NCBI GenBank assembly: GCA_947579605.1
Contig: OX388319.1
Location: forward strand, 4,464,001 to 4,528,000
Length of the DNA: 64,000 nt
Origin: Athripsodes cinereus
Taxonomy: Eukaryota > Arthropoda > Insecta > Trichoptera > Leptoceridae
Direction of reading: 5' to 3'
The stretch's first letter is position 1; each line of letters opens with the position of its first letter. The position numbers and the translations under genes were made by a program. Under the pieces are notes generated by a model. That model worked only from the letters and a program-made list of their open reading frames with translations. It searched no databases and was not told where the DNA came from. This document shows positions 53,755-64,000 of this stretch, in pieces.

Positions 53755-54345
53755 ATGGTGTACTTTTTTGTCGAAATAAAGATCAACTCGTATATCAATT
53801 AAATAGTGCACTATTTTGTTGAAATAAAGATCAACTCGTATATCAATTAAATAGTGCAATATTTTGTCGAAATATAGATCAACTCGTATATCAATTAAAA
53901 AGTGCACTATTTTGTTGAAATAAAGATCAACTCGTATATCAATTAAATAGTGCACTATTTTGTTGAAATAAAGATCAACTCGTTTATCAATTAAAATAGT
54001 GCACTATTTTGTCGAAATCAAGATCAACTCGTATATCAATTAAAAAGTGCACTATTTTGTTGAAATAAAGATCAACTCGTATATCAATTAAATAGTGCAC
54101 TATTTTGTTGAAATAAAGATCAACTCGTATATCAATTAAATAGTGCACTATTTTGTCGAAATAAATATCAACTCGTATATCAATTAAAAGTGCACTATTT
54201 TGTTGAAATAAAGATCAACTCGTATATCAATTAAAAAGTGCACTTTTTTGTTGATATAAAGATCGAGTCGAATATCAATAGAAAGTACACTTTTTTGTTG
54301 AAATAAAGATCGAGTCGAATATCAATAAAAAGTGCACTTTTTTAT
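53755..54345. repeat. Minisatellite: 48-bp unit, twelve copies
   Basis: The unit is TTGTTGAAATAAAGATCAAC, TCGTATATCAATTAAATAGT, GCACTATT. GATCAACTCG or GATCGAGTCG marks twelve copies from 53781 to about 54308. The period is 48 in most copies, with one-base to three-base indels in some. Because 48 is a multiple of three, the first part reads on the minus strand as repeats of LIDIRVDLYFNKIVHY, but indels break the frame. The last two units have the variant GATCGAGTCGAATATC. Confidence 0.9.
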
Positions 54346-54489
54346 CAGTAAAAACATAAACATCTCATGAAATACGTAAAAAGGGGAAAGAATAGCACAT
54401 ATTATATATTATACCAACGTTCATATAAAATATTCGATATGGTTTAAAATATTTTTTCAACTTCAAATTATGTAATCGAAAAACGTATT

Positions 54490-54640
54490 CGTTCATACCA
54501 TCACGGAATTTCCCATAAGTTATGTAGACACCAAACCAACTACGTGTAAAAAAGTTGTTCTCTTCGTGCTTATAAAAGTAAAGATATTGAGTATGAGAGG
54601 CATACCTCATCGCCGAGTTGAAGATGCAAATTATTTTTAG
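54490..54640 (-). repeat. Diverged Rep-A copy
   Basis: 'cataccatcacggaatttcc', 'cataagttatg', 'catacctcatcgccgagttg', 'aagatgcaaa' are minus-strand Rep-A motifs in order. Confidence 0.45.
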
Positions 54641-54814
54641 TATTGGTATACATGAAATAGAATAATTACATAAATTAAACATGGGTTTCAATTTAGGAGA
54701 AAGACGTCTTTCGACTACTAAATCATTATCAATCTCGATGGTCTACTCGATAAAAGCAGATATTTGTAACACATTCCGTATAAAACATTTTTTTGTTACA
54801 TTTTCAAGGTGTAG

Positions 54815-54950
54815 GTACCATCTATCCTGATTGCCTTATTTATAAAAGACACGGAAAAGATAATCTGCACGTTTTTAACAATTTGATTGTCCGCTGGCTA
54901 CCTCATTTTTGCGAGATGCCGTGATGATATAAAAGCGGTAGATTAATTGC
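54815..54950 (+). repeat. Rep-A 3' half, source of the tandem array
   Basis: 'taccatctatcctgattgcc', 'agacacggaaaagataatct', 'gtccgctggctacctcattt', 'ttgcgagatgccgtgatgat', 'ataaaagcgg'. The last 30-40 bases are the start of the first 130-bp unit. Confidence 0.55.
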
Positions 54951-55560
54951 ACAATTGAGAAATACGTCCATTTAAATCGTAAAACTTTTTCGATACATAA
55001 CGACAGCTATCACTCTTTGAGAGAAGCTGAATATGTTTTTGCGAGATGCCGTGATGATATAAAAGCGGTAGATTAATTACACAATTGAGAAATACGTCCA
55101 TTTAAATCGTAAAACTTTTTCGATACATAACGACAGCTATCACTCTTTGAGAGAAGCTGAATATGTTTTTGCGAGATGCCGTGATGATATAAAAGCGGTA
55201 GATTAATTACACAATTGAGAAATACGTCCATTTAAATCGTAAAACTTTTTCGATACATAACGACAGCTATCACTCTTTGAGAGAAGCTGAATATGTTTTT
55301 GCGAGATGCCGTGATGATATAAAAGCGGTAGATTAATTATACAATTGAGAAATACGTCCATTTAAATCGTAAAACTTTTTCGATACATAACGACAGCTAT
55401 CACTCTTTGAGAGAAGCTGAATATGTTTTTGCGAGATGCCGTGATGATATAAAAGCGGTAGATTAATTACACAATTGAGAAATACGTCCATTTAAATCGT
55501 AAAACTTTTTCGATACATAACGACAGCTATCACTCTTTGAGAGAAGCTGAATATGTTTTT
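54911..55560. repeat. Tandem array: 130-bp unit, five copies
   Basis: Units start GCGAGATGCCGTGATGATAT at 54911, 55041, 55171, 55301 and 55431 and the array ends at 55560, exactly five units. Copies differ only at the trinucleotide after 'gattaatt' (gca, aca, aca, ata, aca). The first 30-40 bases of the unit are a Rep-A 3' terminus; the rest ('gagaaatacgtccatttaaa', 'cgatacataacgacagctat', 'gagagaagctgaatatg') is the DNA downstream of it. Very recent expansion, or an assembly artefact. Confidence 0.92.
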
Positions 55561-55844
55561 GAAATATTTCTCTATGTAAAAATATATTTTTTTTATTGAA
55601 AGATGTGCAAATAAAAACTGATAAAAGAGAAAATTATATTAGATTATATTGTCAATCTGTAACAAATTTTATTGAAATCTTTGTATATGTTGTCGGCAAA
55701 TTGAATAAATACGACTAATCAATGATATAACCTATATTTTTATTTTATTTCATATTATTTTAAACAAACATTACCAATGAGTACACCTTCAGAGAGCTAA
55801 AAATTTCCACACGACTCTCGATTACCTATATGCAGACAGTACGT

Positions 55845-56035
55845 CTTACGATATTTCGGTAACATTGTGAGAAGGGAGCCTGAGAACCTAGTAAGATGAA
55901 TAGCATCTGGGGTAGTGGAAGAGAAGCGTAGAAGTGGCCCAAGTGTCAGCAAGATAGAGCGACCAAATTAAAGAGGCCACACAGAAGTCACTGCATGGGG
56001 CTCTGCATGTGGCGGAGGACCACTTAATGAGAGAT
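55845..56035 (+). pseudogene. RTE-like LINE C-terminal fragment
   Basis: The plus strand reads approximately YFGNIVRREPENLVR, then IASGVVEEKRRSGPSV and GSACGGG after frame changes. FG-IVRR-PENL and a later EGKR-RG-like block are the GHIVRRD...EGKRARGR region of RTE-like LINEs. Several stops; dead. Confidence 0.45.
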
Positions 56036-56075
56036 GATGAGAGCGGAAGCTCTTGAAAGCTGGCTCACAATTTAT
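56035..56075 (+). ncRNA. Degenerate hammerhead-like motif
   Basis: AGATGAT, hairpin GAGAGC-GGAA-GCTCTT, GAAAGC. Stem II is perfect, but CTGANGA is reduced to AGATGA. It belongs with 21085-21125. Confidence 0.2.
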
Positions 56076-56079
56076 AAAG

Positions 56080-57240
56080 TCAATGTGGAAGAACTGAATA
56101 CAAGACGTGTTTCATTTTTTTTTCAAATTCATTTAATTCGATGGTATCGTTTTTGGTATTTTTTGTCTTAAATTAAATGACAAGTTTTAAATAAAACTTT
56201 TTAATTTAATGGACTAAGACGTCCGTCGTCTTATAATGGTATGTCAGTCAATAATGAATAAAAATACATATTTTACATAAATACATATCATACACATTTT
56301 ATTCTTCACTGTACTTAAGTTACAATATTTGAAATCAAAACAAAGTATCGTTTAAATATCAGTAATACTCGTACAATTCAATGTACAGAGGGCGACTTTA
56401 TCGTTTATCATCCATATCATAATTTAAAAAAAAAAAAACTTTGTTTGGCACTCACATTTTTATCAATATAATGATTGACAATACGAGTATATGCACATAG
56501 GTACTTATGTAGGTTTTTTCAAAACGACACAATTTCTCAATTAGCCTTAGACATAATATCTATATTTTAAGATATTAAATTCGTATAAAAAAAATCAGTT
56601 TTCCGTCAGAAGCAGTCGGTTGTTCGCCTGTTATCTGCGAAATATTAATATTTTTTCATAAAAAAATATTATAATTTTGTTACTGAATTCAGTTTCCGTT
56701 ATCAAATTTTCTTGCGAGGGATTTATTAGATTTGTTTTAATATTATAATTCTCTCGGAATTAAATTTGATTTTTAATGTTTCTAAATATGTTATTCTTTT
56801 TGGAGTACAGTTCTGGATGCAGGAGTAGGACATCCACTTCAAAAATACAAGGATATACAGATCTGTATAGAAGCCTTACAGTTCAAAAGATTGAGATTAT
56901 AGGATAAAAGTACGTAACGTACATATATTTTTAACGTAGTTTTCACATTTGACTACGTTTTTCACATCTGCTTGAGCGTATATCTTAAGGAGCATTCAGA
57001 CTGTTTTACTTTGACTGATCATCCAGAGTGTCAGAATCAAAGCTGTTTAGCAATGTGAACACGTCTGTTCACACTTGTTCATCCTATGCTTTCACTGCCA
57101 TGTCAACACTCACGGTCATGTTCTATGTATTTTGACGTAAGTATTTTCGAAAAATAACAATTAAGTTTTTTTTTCGAATGTTTCGTGGAATTCCATATTT
57201 ATTGTTTATTTATATTAAAAGAAACTTTGTATTTTCCACT
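56080..57240. other. AT-rich non-coding stretch
   Basis: No gene or full element is seen. 'gtacagagggcga' at 56381 recurs near 29036 and, reversed, near 21530, suggesting fragments of an unclassified repeat. Confidence 0.35.
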
Positions 57241-57258
57241 AGAGTAACTTTAATTAGA

Positions 57259-57299
57259 GTTGAAACGTTTTCGGAACTACTTGTTCCATCATCAGTAAC
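57259..57299 (-). ncRNA. Solitary hammerhead-like motif
   Basis: On the minus strand: GTTA (57299-57296), CTGATGA (57295-57289), extra T, stem II GGAAC (57287-57283) with GTTCC (57277-57273), GAAA (57272-57269), self-complementary AACGTT (57269-57264), T, C, AAC (57261-57259). GTT and AAC give three stem-I pairs next to an A-C mismatch. The core is fully conserved apart from the extra T. No second arm is visible nearby, so this copy is outside a foldback. Confidence 0.4.
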
Positions 57300-57459
57300 A
57301 ATACTAAACATATTATTTTCAAGGACAGTCAATGTTGTGGTGAAGGTGAAGGAGTGGTGGGCGGGGGCAAGGGTGGAGTATAAAGAAGCATAGACAAGAG
57401 TGGAGATGATATGGGTGGAATTTGGATATCTGCATAAAGAATGAAAAGATTATAAGTAT

Positions 57460-57620
57460 ATGAATAATAATAATAACGCAATATTTTTTTTAGATTCGCC
57501 GTTTTGTGGAAAAAACCACCGCAAGGGCCCATTCAAGAATCATAACACCTCCTGAACAATAAGGTCTTTAACCTTGCCTTGAATGCCACCACACTCTCCA
57601 GAGTTCGCAAATCATAGGGA
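57460..57620 (-). pseudogene. CR1/jockey-like LINE 3' end
   Basis: The minus strand reads LPYDLRTLESVVAFKARLKT, LLFRRCYDS, stop. LP--LR---S---FK-RLKT-LF is the closing motif of CR1-like and related LINE RTs. A (TTA)n tail lies at 57462-57478. Confidence 0.5.
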
Positions 57621-57624
57621 GTTA

Positions 57625-58055
57625 TTAAAAATTAAAACAAATTACTCGTAATATATAATTCTAGACAGCAAGACAATTTTGTTTATGGTTCTGACCTTCA
57701 ATACTAATTCATAGAAAATAAGACAAAAAATAATAAAAAAAAACTGTTTATGGTCGTCTCAGTGAAAGGACCTTTCATCAAAATTATGTGATCACTCTTG
57801 ATGAAACGTCTATTCACACCATTTCCATTTGGATGATCATCCCGAGTGATCACTGAAAGAGAACAAGTATGAATACCCCTTTTAGAATATTACTTAAGAG
57901 ATCCTTCATCTGCTCAACGGATGTCGAGCATAGCAATTAGTGAGATTGGCTTAGAAATTGGCTTAAAACGCAACCGTGGTAGTTCGACAAGTCAGCAACA
58001 AATATCTAGAATGTGTTTAGTTTTTTATTTGTTTAACTGGAATAGAAATATATTT
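57625..58055. other. Non-coding stretch
   Basis: No feature is recognised between the LINE tail and the next Rep-A copy. Confidence 0.35.
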
Positions 58056-58056
58056 T

Positions 58057-58545
58057 ACTATACCATCACGGAATATTCCGCAAGAGGGGTAGCCAGAGGA
58101 TCAGCAGCATGTAATGAACATGCGAGATTAATTAAAAATCTCCGTGCCAACAAAAAATTAAAATATTCAGAAAAGTAGCAAACCTCATCGCTGAATTTAA
58201 GATATAACATATGTTTATCTTTTCGGAACCTACTTTGACGATTCTGGATGATTTTGTTTTGACGCCGTTTAACAGTCCCTAGACCGTCTCAAGGGCGCCT
58301 ATTATTTTTATTTAACTATTTTTTGAAAGCGCTTTTAATTGTCACAAATTTGATTTTTATGTGAGTTCCAATTTATTGTAGGTATTATTAATTTCACAAT
58401 TTTTTTCATAAATTTTTAAATTTCAAATTTTTAACTAGATTAAAAGTAATAACACCTAAAATATAAACTTTATAAAACTTTGTACAGGATACTCAAAAAC
58501 TGACGGAAAAGAGTGGGAGACCAATTCTTTGGCCTATGCTTTATA
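58057..58545 (-). mobile_element. Rep-A copy split by a LINE 3' end
   Basis: Minus-strand Rep-A text occupies 58057-58225 ('accatcacggaatattccgc', 'aagaggggtagccagagga', 'ctccgtgccaacaaaaaatt', 'aaacctcatcgctgaattta') and resumes at 58484-58545 ('tacaggatactcaaaaactg', 'gagtgggagaccaattcttt'). Between them, 58235-58300 is the CR1/L2-like 3' end seen at 19600 and 21800, with further AT-rich sequence to 58483. Confidence 0.6.
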
Positions 58546-58629
58546 AAAAACGGTATGTTATTTAGATGAAACATAGATAATACACGTTCAGAGTTATTTC
58601 ATTTGTGTTTCAATTTTATATCTTAATAC

Positions 58630-58935
58630 ATAAAATTCTCGTGTCACGGTGTTTGTTATCATACTCCTCCGAAACGGCTAGACCGATTTTGATGAAATTT
58701 CGTGTAGTTATCGGGTAAGTCTGAGAATCGGCCAGTATCTATTTTTCATACCCCTAAAAGTTAAGGGTGGTCAATCCTGATTTTTTTTTAAAAAATATGG
58801 TAAGGTATTAAAAAATACATACAGCCCTTAATTTTCACTCTTCTACCATCAACCCCTATTTTTTGATAGCAATATTAGTAATCTAGAAATAATTTATATG
58901 ACAAAACAACGTTTGCGGGGTTAGCTAGTATCTAG
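58630..58935 (+). mobile_element. Helitron-like non-autonomous element
   Basis: It starts TTCTCGTGTCACGGTGTTTG, followed by 'tactcctccgaaacggctag', 'accgattttgatgaaatttc', and ends 'aaaacaacgtttgcggggtt', 'agctagt'. The CTAGT end and the AACGGCT-GACCGATTTTGATGAAATTT body match a repeat type I associate with insect Helitrons. No Rep/helicase ORF is present. Confidence 0.45.
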
Positions 58936-58939
58936 ATTA

Positions 58940-59255
58940 ATATTATTCTTTGTCCAGACAAAATTCTACTTAATTAGTTGAGTAGGGAAATGTGCTTAAT
59001 TATATGGGAAATAGCACCGACCAAATTCCCCAATATCTACCCACTAACCAACACCAATACATACCAACACACAAACACACATTAACACACACACACGTAC
59101 ATACTACAGCTAATAAAAAAATACGCAGTCATTCTCCAAATGTATTGTAGACGAATGGTGAAACGGTATGTCTGTGAAGAAAACGCCGAGAAAATTATTT
59201 AGCAGTTTGGGATTTTTCATATTCAAGCAAAATATTTATTTATTGATTGAAATAA
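58940..59255. other. Non-coding stretch
   Basis: An AC-rich run ('cacaaacacacattaacaca', 'cacacacgta') lies at 59070-59100. No gene is seen. Confidence 0.35.
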
Positions 59256-59259
59256 CTTT

Positions 59260-59660
59260 AATTTTGTAATATTCCATGTTTATATATGGAAGAATATAAA
59301 ATTAGTTTTAGTTTAACTTTCTATTTACTTAATTATATTTTTAAGAACATATCGCCCATACTAAGATATGCTATTTAGGTAACAACACTGTATTTATAGT
59401 TTGACAAAACTTTATAAGTCGAAACCAGCAGGGTTACTCTTGACAAAATCTAAACACGATCTTAATCTTAATCATACGACGGGCGAAGTAACTATTGGCC
59501 AAAAATACGCGCAAAACGATCACGCGGTAGCTGTAGCGCGGTGTTTTTGACCATAGTCCCTTCGTGCGTCGTATGATCAAGATCAAGACTAGTAGATTAA
59601 GATCGTATTTAGATTGTGTCAAGAGTAGCTCTGCAGGTCACTTTACTCATATTATTAAAT
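59260..59660. mobile_element. Family-5 repeat split by a CAG MITE (copy 2)
   Basis: Family-5 text 'attccatgtttatatatgga', 'ttagttttagtttaac' and 'actttataagtcgaaaccag' is interrupted at CAG and resumes 'caggtcactttact'. The MITE 59429-59633 (205 bp) starts CAGGGTTACTCTTGAC and ends GTCAAGAGTAGCTCTG. CAG is duplicated at 59426-59428 and 59634-59636. The empty site CCAGGTCAC is kept at 20571-20580 and 26300-26310 (reverse complement). Confidence 0.7.
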
Positions 59661-59664
59661 AATA

Positions 59665-61185
59665 AGTGAATTTAAAACCTATTTGTTTGATTTTATTGGC
59701 ACTAACAATGTGGTAATGAGACCCACACATCCACGAATACGTATGCAGCGTTTGTGGCATTTATTAAAAACACTTATTCAAACCAGATGGGCGAGGATTG
59801 TCGACAGTCATACCCAGAATCATTTTCGCTCTTGCATCCATCATCAAAGGACTTTCCCAAAAGATATGTTCCATTAATTAAGTTATATGTATAATTCAAG
59901 ATCTTTAATTTAGTGATGGCTTTATGCTAAAACATTCTTATCAAATATTGTATTAGGTTTACTGAAAGACATTGTCTCAGGGTAATATATGCGCCTTTTG
60001 TACAAATTTATTTTGACAATAAAATTGTTTACGATGCTTCCCATCCTGAATGTCTTTTTTTTATGACAACATATTATATGTTCGTAACATGCAGTTATTC
60101 CGTTACCTACCCCACTTGTAGGAAATGTATAGTAGTACACATAGAGCTATTTTTTTGACACGGCATTTGTTGTCTCGACATTTTCGACTTTTCATAATTC
60201 CCAGTGATTGCGGAGCTCATTAACTCAAAGCCAGATGTTGTGTCACATTTCCAACAGACAGTATCAACTACAACATTGTTAGATGGACGGAAATGGCGTA
60301 CTTTGAATGTAGTCTGTAAAAATATCTCCCCACCCACTTGAACCTAATTTTGTAAAAAATAACTTCCTGATACATAAATATGTATAAAGATAGTACAAGT
60401 ATTTAGAAAAATATTACTTTCTTTGACAATTTTCTTTTTCTTGTAGCACGTAAATTTTGAAATTAATTTTTTTATTCCTTAACCTTTGGCATGGATGTAC
60501 CCCACGAAAGGAGGGGGTTAACGAGGGCAGCTCCCTTCTCCAGGATCTCAAAAATTGAAGGAAAGTATACTGTTGTTTATTTTAACTATATTAAATTATC
60601 AATACAGCCAAAACATCAACAATGGATGTAGGAAGATGGAAAAAATGATAAATTGTGCATGGGACCAATTTTACTCCTTCATCCAGGGGTCGCTGGTTTC
60701 ACAAAACACTGCACACACTAAACTTGCACAGAATTTAATTTGCAGTTAATGGTTGTTCGATCTTTTTTTCCGATTCCGATTTGTTGATTTTTAGTATAAA
60801 TGATTTTATTCCGTATTATAATGAAATAAGATAATGATAAAATTTGCCGATGAAATACTTGATTTGATGATTAATTTGTAGAGCGAATGTAGAAATTTGA
60901 TCCGACCGTATTACCGTATGAATTAACACTAACTTGTTGGTAAGGTTTTTTGGGTAGGAATAATATGTGACATTTTGGTATCATGGAATGTAGGTAATCA
61001 GGACAAGTACCCATAAATCGCATTCACACCTAGATGTCCGAAAAAAATGACCAATCCGAAGTGTTGCAACAATTAGGAAAAACAAAATTAAAACAATAAA
61101 AATAGCCTTCGCTACCATAGCGAACATATACAAACTTAGTGTAAAAGTACGAGAGTGGTATGGAAAGTTAAATCGAAGTGAGAAA
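59665..61185. other. Non-coding stretch with one Rep-A copy
   Basis: 60030-60130 carries Rep-A ('gatgcttcccatcctgaatg', 'ctaccccacttgtagga'). Short frames here have no recognisable domain. The rest is unclassified. Confidence 0.4.
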
Positions 61186-61339
61186 CTCTCATTCGACCAT
61201 CCTAGATGTCTTAATATAAGGTTAAACGTAGATTTTGTATTTTATTGGATTTCTTAATTAACCTGCGTGAATGAAGATATTAAGAATACTGCTCAACAGA
61301 CACCTCATCTGCACAACCAAAAGATTGTGCGAACTCCCT

Positions 61340-61480
61340 TTAGTAGGAAACAGGTTAGGTGGTCCGATGCTTACGAATCACTTTCGGTGTTCATGGACAA
61401 CATTGACCAAATCTGCAATTTTTACTATCATGATATAAGGTCCACCAATCGGGAAACATTTCATACAAACCAATGAAGTA
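61340..61480. repeat. Internal part of the 18.7-kb inverted-repeat element
   Basis: 'gcttacgaatcactttcggt', 'gttcatggacaac', 'ataaggtccaccaatcggga', 'aacatttcatacaaacca' match 18815-18950. The inverted arms are missing. Confidence 0.5.
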
Positions 61481-61669
61481 GCAATTTTTTAAGATCTCTT
61501 ATTTTAGATCTCGAATGAGTCAAGATCTCCTGTCAAAATAGTTCCAGAATAATTGTGTTCAATACTTTATCAGCTGCTCGTTCAACTACATAGTTGGCAA
61601 TGAATATGTGTTGCAATTAGTGTTGTGGAATTCTCAAGAAATAATTATTCGAGAAATTTAACGAGAAAT

Positions 61670-61815
61670 TTCTCGGTTTGCCACCCATCCTGAGTGTATT
61701 GATTTTATATTGACACGGCGAGGACAGCTTGCATGTTTATTATATGCAGCTGGTCTGCTGGCTACCCCACTTGTGGGATATACCGTGATGGTATAGTTGA
61801 AGTAGTAGTAGAATT
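61670..61815 (+). repeat. Rep-A 3' two-thirds
   Basis: 'ggtttgccacccatcctgag', 'tgacacggcgaggacagctt', 'gcatgtttattatatgcagc', 'taccccacttgtgggatata', 'ccgtgatggtatag' and a TAG tail. Confidence 0.65.
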
Positions 61816-61839
61816 TTCAAAATTTGAGCCATTTTTTAT

Positions 61840-62800
61840 TTACTTTTATTTATTTTATTTTTGGATAATACAACTAGAACAAAAAGTAGGTATAACAATT
61901 TAATAACAACATTGAGCGAACCAAACAAGATCTCTTTGCTACCAATCTTATAAACAGAAATTTGAGGTACCTACCTACTTTATTCAACAAAAACATGATG
62001 CGAAAATAAATAATTTTAAAACGCATAAAAAAATAATATAAAAGAATGTGAAAACACATTAAAATAAAATTATAATTACACAAAGTCCATAAATCCAAAC
62101 CCCAAAAGTAGTGTTTTCTTATGTCAATGACCCATTCAAATCTGCAGAAGTAAGAAAAGCAAATTCCCCTATGGAACAACAGATGAATCCAGGGCCCCCG
62201 AGACAGCCCCTCCTGAGCTCCCGTTTACTCAATGAAAAGGAAAACAAGCTGATGTAGATTTTTTAATGTAGATTTCTCATTGTTTTTAACTTTTTAGAGA
62301 TGTCGAGGATTTCGAAGGTTTAAGTTAGCTTTATGTATGTACGTACTCAAACGTGACAAGAATCCTCTGTATCTGTGACTTTGCCGTGTCGACCAGAATA
62401 CAGAGATGGTCACGTTTCAAGTAAATAAAAGTTACTTTCCAATCTACATATATTATTACTTTCTCCTATTCTCCTCTGAGTTACCTACTGGAAGCAACAT
62501 AAAAAAGTCAAATTTTTGCAACATCAATAATTCAGAGGTGTTTCCCACTGTTTATAGGGGCCCGAAAATTTTTAACATAAAAATATTACGGAATGCTTTA
62601 AAAATATTATGTTCGCATATAAGATAGCTGATGCACTTTTTACTCAATCGTTTTGTTTTTAAGAAAAAATATATTTTATTAAATGATCATAAAAATATGA
62701 TAATTAATTTATGATTGGCCGTTATTATGAAGAAAACGCGTTGGTAGTTTCATCATATTTTTTTCAATAGAATTATCACTATTTAATTTTTCTGTGGAAT
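61840..62800. other. Non-coding stretch
   Basis: 61840-61970 is the LINE-like 3' end shared with 45780-45915. No other feature is recognised. Confidence 0.4.
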
Positions 62801-62804
62801 AGGT

Positions 62805-62955
62805 ACCTATCTGGGAAAGAATTGATCTCTAACTCTTTTTTCGTAATAAATATTCGAGTATCTGAATGTCCAAACTATTTGTTGGCATAGAGGACAGCTT
62901 GCACAATTATTACATGCAGTAGATCTGCTGGCTACCTCTCTTGTGGAATGAATGG
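62805..62955 (+). repeat. Diverged Rep-A copy
   Basis: 'gaaagaattgatctctaact', 'ggcatagaggacagcttgca', 'ttacatgcagtagatctgct', 'ggctacctctcttgtgg'. Confidence 0.5.
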
Positions 62956-63224
62956 ATAGATACATACCTATCAATAATCGTTGCACATACCTTGTTTTCT
63001 TCTTTAATTTTATATAGCGGTGATACGTTATTTTAAAATCTGGTCTCATTGTTTAAATTACGTTTTTGTACTGGGTCTTGGAACATGAATCTCTTGCCTG
63101 ACGCCACTGTTCTTTATCGTTGAAATAAAAATGATATTCCTATGGATAAATGCGTAGCAGATAAGCGATAAGATTAACAAAAAATGAAAGGACCCTTTCT
63201 CCTTTCACCCTTGATGTTCCATTT

Positions 63225-63300
63225 GGAAACACATTCTTCTTCTTCTCACCCCACTTCCGTCCTCATTTTTATTAACTATATCATAGTGTCCTGATTTTTA
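63225..63300 (-). repeat. LINE WMQTA-family scrap with short duplication
   Basis: 'ttcttctcaccccacttccg' parallels 31625-31650. 'gtcctgatttttattaacta' and 'gtcctcatttttattaacta' form a 40-bp tandem pair. Confidence 0.35.
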
Positions 63301-63589
63301 TTAACTATGTCGTAAGTAAAAAAACTGTAAAAGTTTTATCAATCTGAATAATTATTTTTCACAATATACCATTCTTATGGCAACGACATCAAAGAATCAG
63401 TTATGTCGTGAGGAAATTAATTTTTCCAGAACCACTTTTAACTTTGCAGCATCTAACATCATTTCGGACGATGCTGGTTACTGCTCTACGCTCCTGAGTG
63501 AAGCATTAAAGGGCATAAAAATGTTCAACTCGTATAAGACTTATTGATATCAAGATGTGCTATACGAATATATTGTATTATTTTCTATA

Positions 63590-63745
63590 CATCTATACCA
63601 TCAGGACATTCCTACAAGTAGGGTGGCCAGAGAACTAACTGTGAGTGATATAAACATAGTTCATCTTCTTTATGCTAATAAAAATTAGACATTCAGGCTT
63701 GATGCCATATCTTATCGCCAAATTGAAGGTTGGAAAATTGAAAAA
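63590..63745 (-). repeat. Rep-A copy, minus strand
   Basis: 'ataccatcaggacattccta', 'caagtagggtggccagaga', 'aaaaattagacattcaggct', 'tgatgccatatcttatcgcc', 'aaattgaaggtt'. The remainder of the window to 64000 shows nothing recognisable. Confidence 0.5.
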
Positions 63746-64000
63746 CTTTTTTCAAAAACAAACTTTGAACCAGCGTAAAAAAGAAATATTAAATTAACTC
63801 TTGCAAAAGTTCAATAGTATTTCAACACCTATCTCCCTTTTTACACCATTTCACATCAAGGTTTCATAGCAGAATTCTCTGACCCGAGATGATTCGGGGC
63901 AATTTTGCAGAAAAATTACCTAGTGAAGCACAAGTCATAGGCAGTAAATTATATAAAAACTTCATGACAGATTCTTTCAACCAAGTCTTATCTACGTTCT

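Noticed and set aside
53653..53955. 100-codon minus-strand frame with repeated LIDIRVDLYF
   Set aside because: It is the translation of the 48-bp minisatellite. Indels in later units break the frame and there is no promoter or splice context.
54911..55560. LTR pair or segmental duplication
   Set aside because: Five head-to-tail 130-bp units with no internal region or primer-binding site; this is a tandem array.
44881..55560. Link between the two 130-bp-period duplications (44.9 and 54.9 kb)
   Set aside because: The period is the same, but the sequences are unrelated; coincidence.
61267..61476. 69-codon frame MNEDIKNTAQQTPHL...
   Set aside because: It overlaps the internal region of a non-autonomous inverted-repeat element that lacks this frame in its other copy.

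Overview
This window looks like a large, AT-rich insect nuclear genome. Supporting signs are GT-AG introns, an insect-style amino-acid permease gene, tRNA-derived SINEs, several LINE families with microsatellite tails, hAT and piggyBac relics, and many inverted-repeat elements. The order cannot be fixed by eye. There is no prokaryotic or viral content.

One confident protein-coding gene is present. It is a six-exon gene on the minus strand (coding exons between 7495 and 11213) for a 637-residue cationic-amino-acid-transporter-like protein of the SLC7A4/CAT-4 type. Splice sites, phases and stop are all consistent, an in-frame TGA lies just upstream of the chosen ATG, and a splice acceptor indicates a further 5' UTR exon. 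A weaker candidate is a TATA box with a 13-codon first exon at 28176-28320, which opens an otherwise repeat-poor stretch.

Almost everything else is mobile-element sediment. 0.5-7 kb: a piggyBac-like relic between TTAA sites, LINE 3' ends and a foldback element. 11.4-12.1 kb: a young RTE-like LINE fragment with an exact 18-bp target duplication. 12.4-14 kb: foldback elements. 14-16.8, 23, 28.7, 39, 44, 51-55, 58 and 60-63.7 kb: copies of a roughly 210-260-bp retroposon, called Rep-A here, whose 3' end matches that of a resident LINE (LINE-A). 25-26.7 kb: SINEs, a 211-bp MITE with CAG target duplication, and more foldbacks. 30, 49, 49.4-50.4 and 53 kb: four hAT-type elements with 8-bp target duplications, three of them perfect. 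38 kb: an RTE-like copy with a 5' inversion. 32.5, 53.8 and 54.9 kb: tandem arrays.

The most interesting signal is a recurrent hammerhead-ribozyme-like layout. Both arms of two foldbacks, one arm of two others, and one further locus carry CTGANGA (often plus T), a hairpin, GAAA, a short self-complementary AGCGCT or AACGTT, and then bases complementary to the sequence before CTGANGA. Unrelated families keep the pairing while the sequence changes, which suggests a conserved RNA fold. Penelope-like elements and retrozymes are known to carry such ribozymes. The extra base after CTGANGA is non-canonical, so catalysis is unproven.
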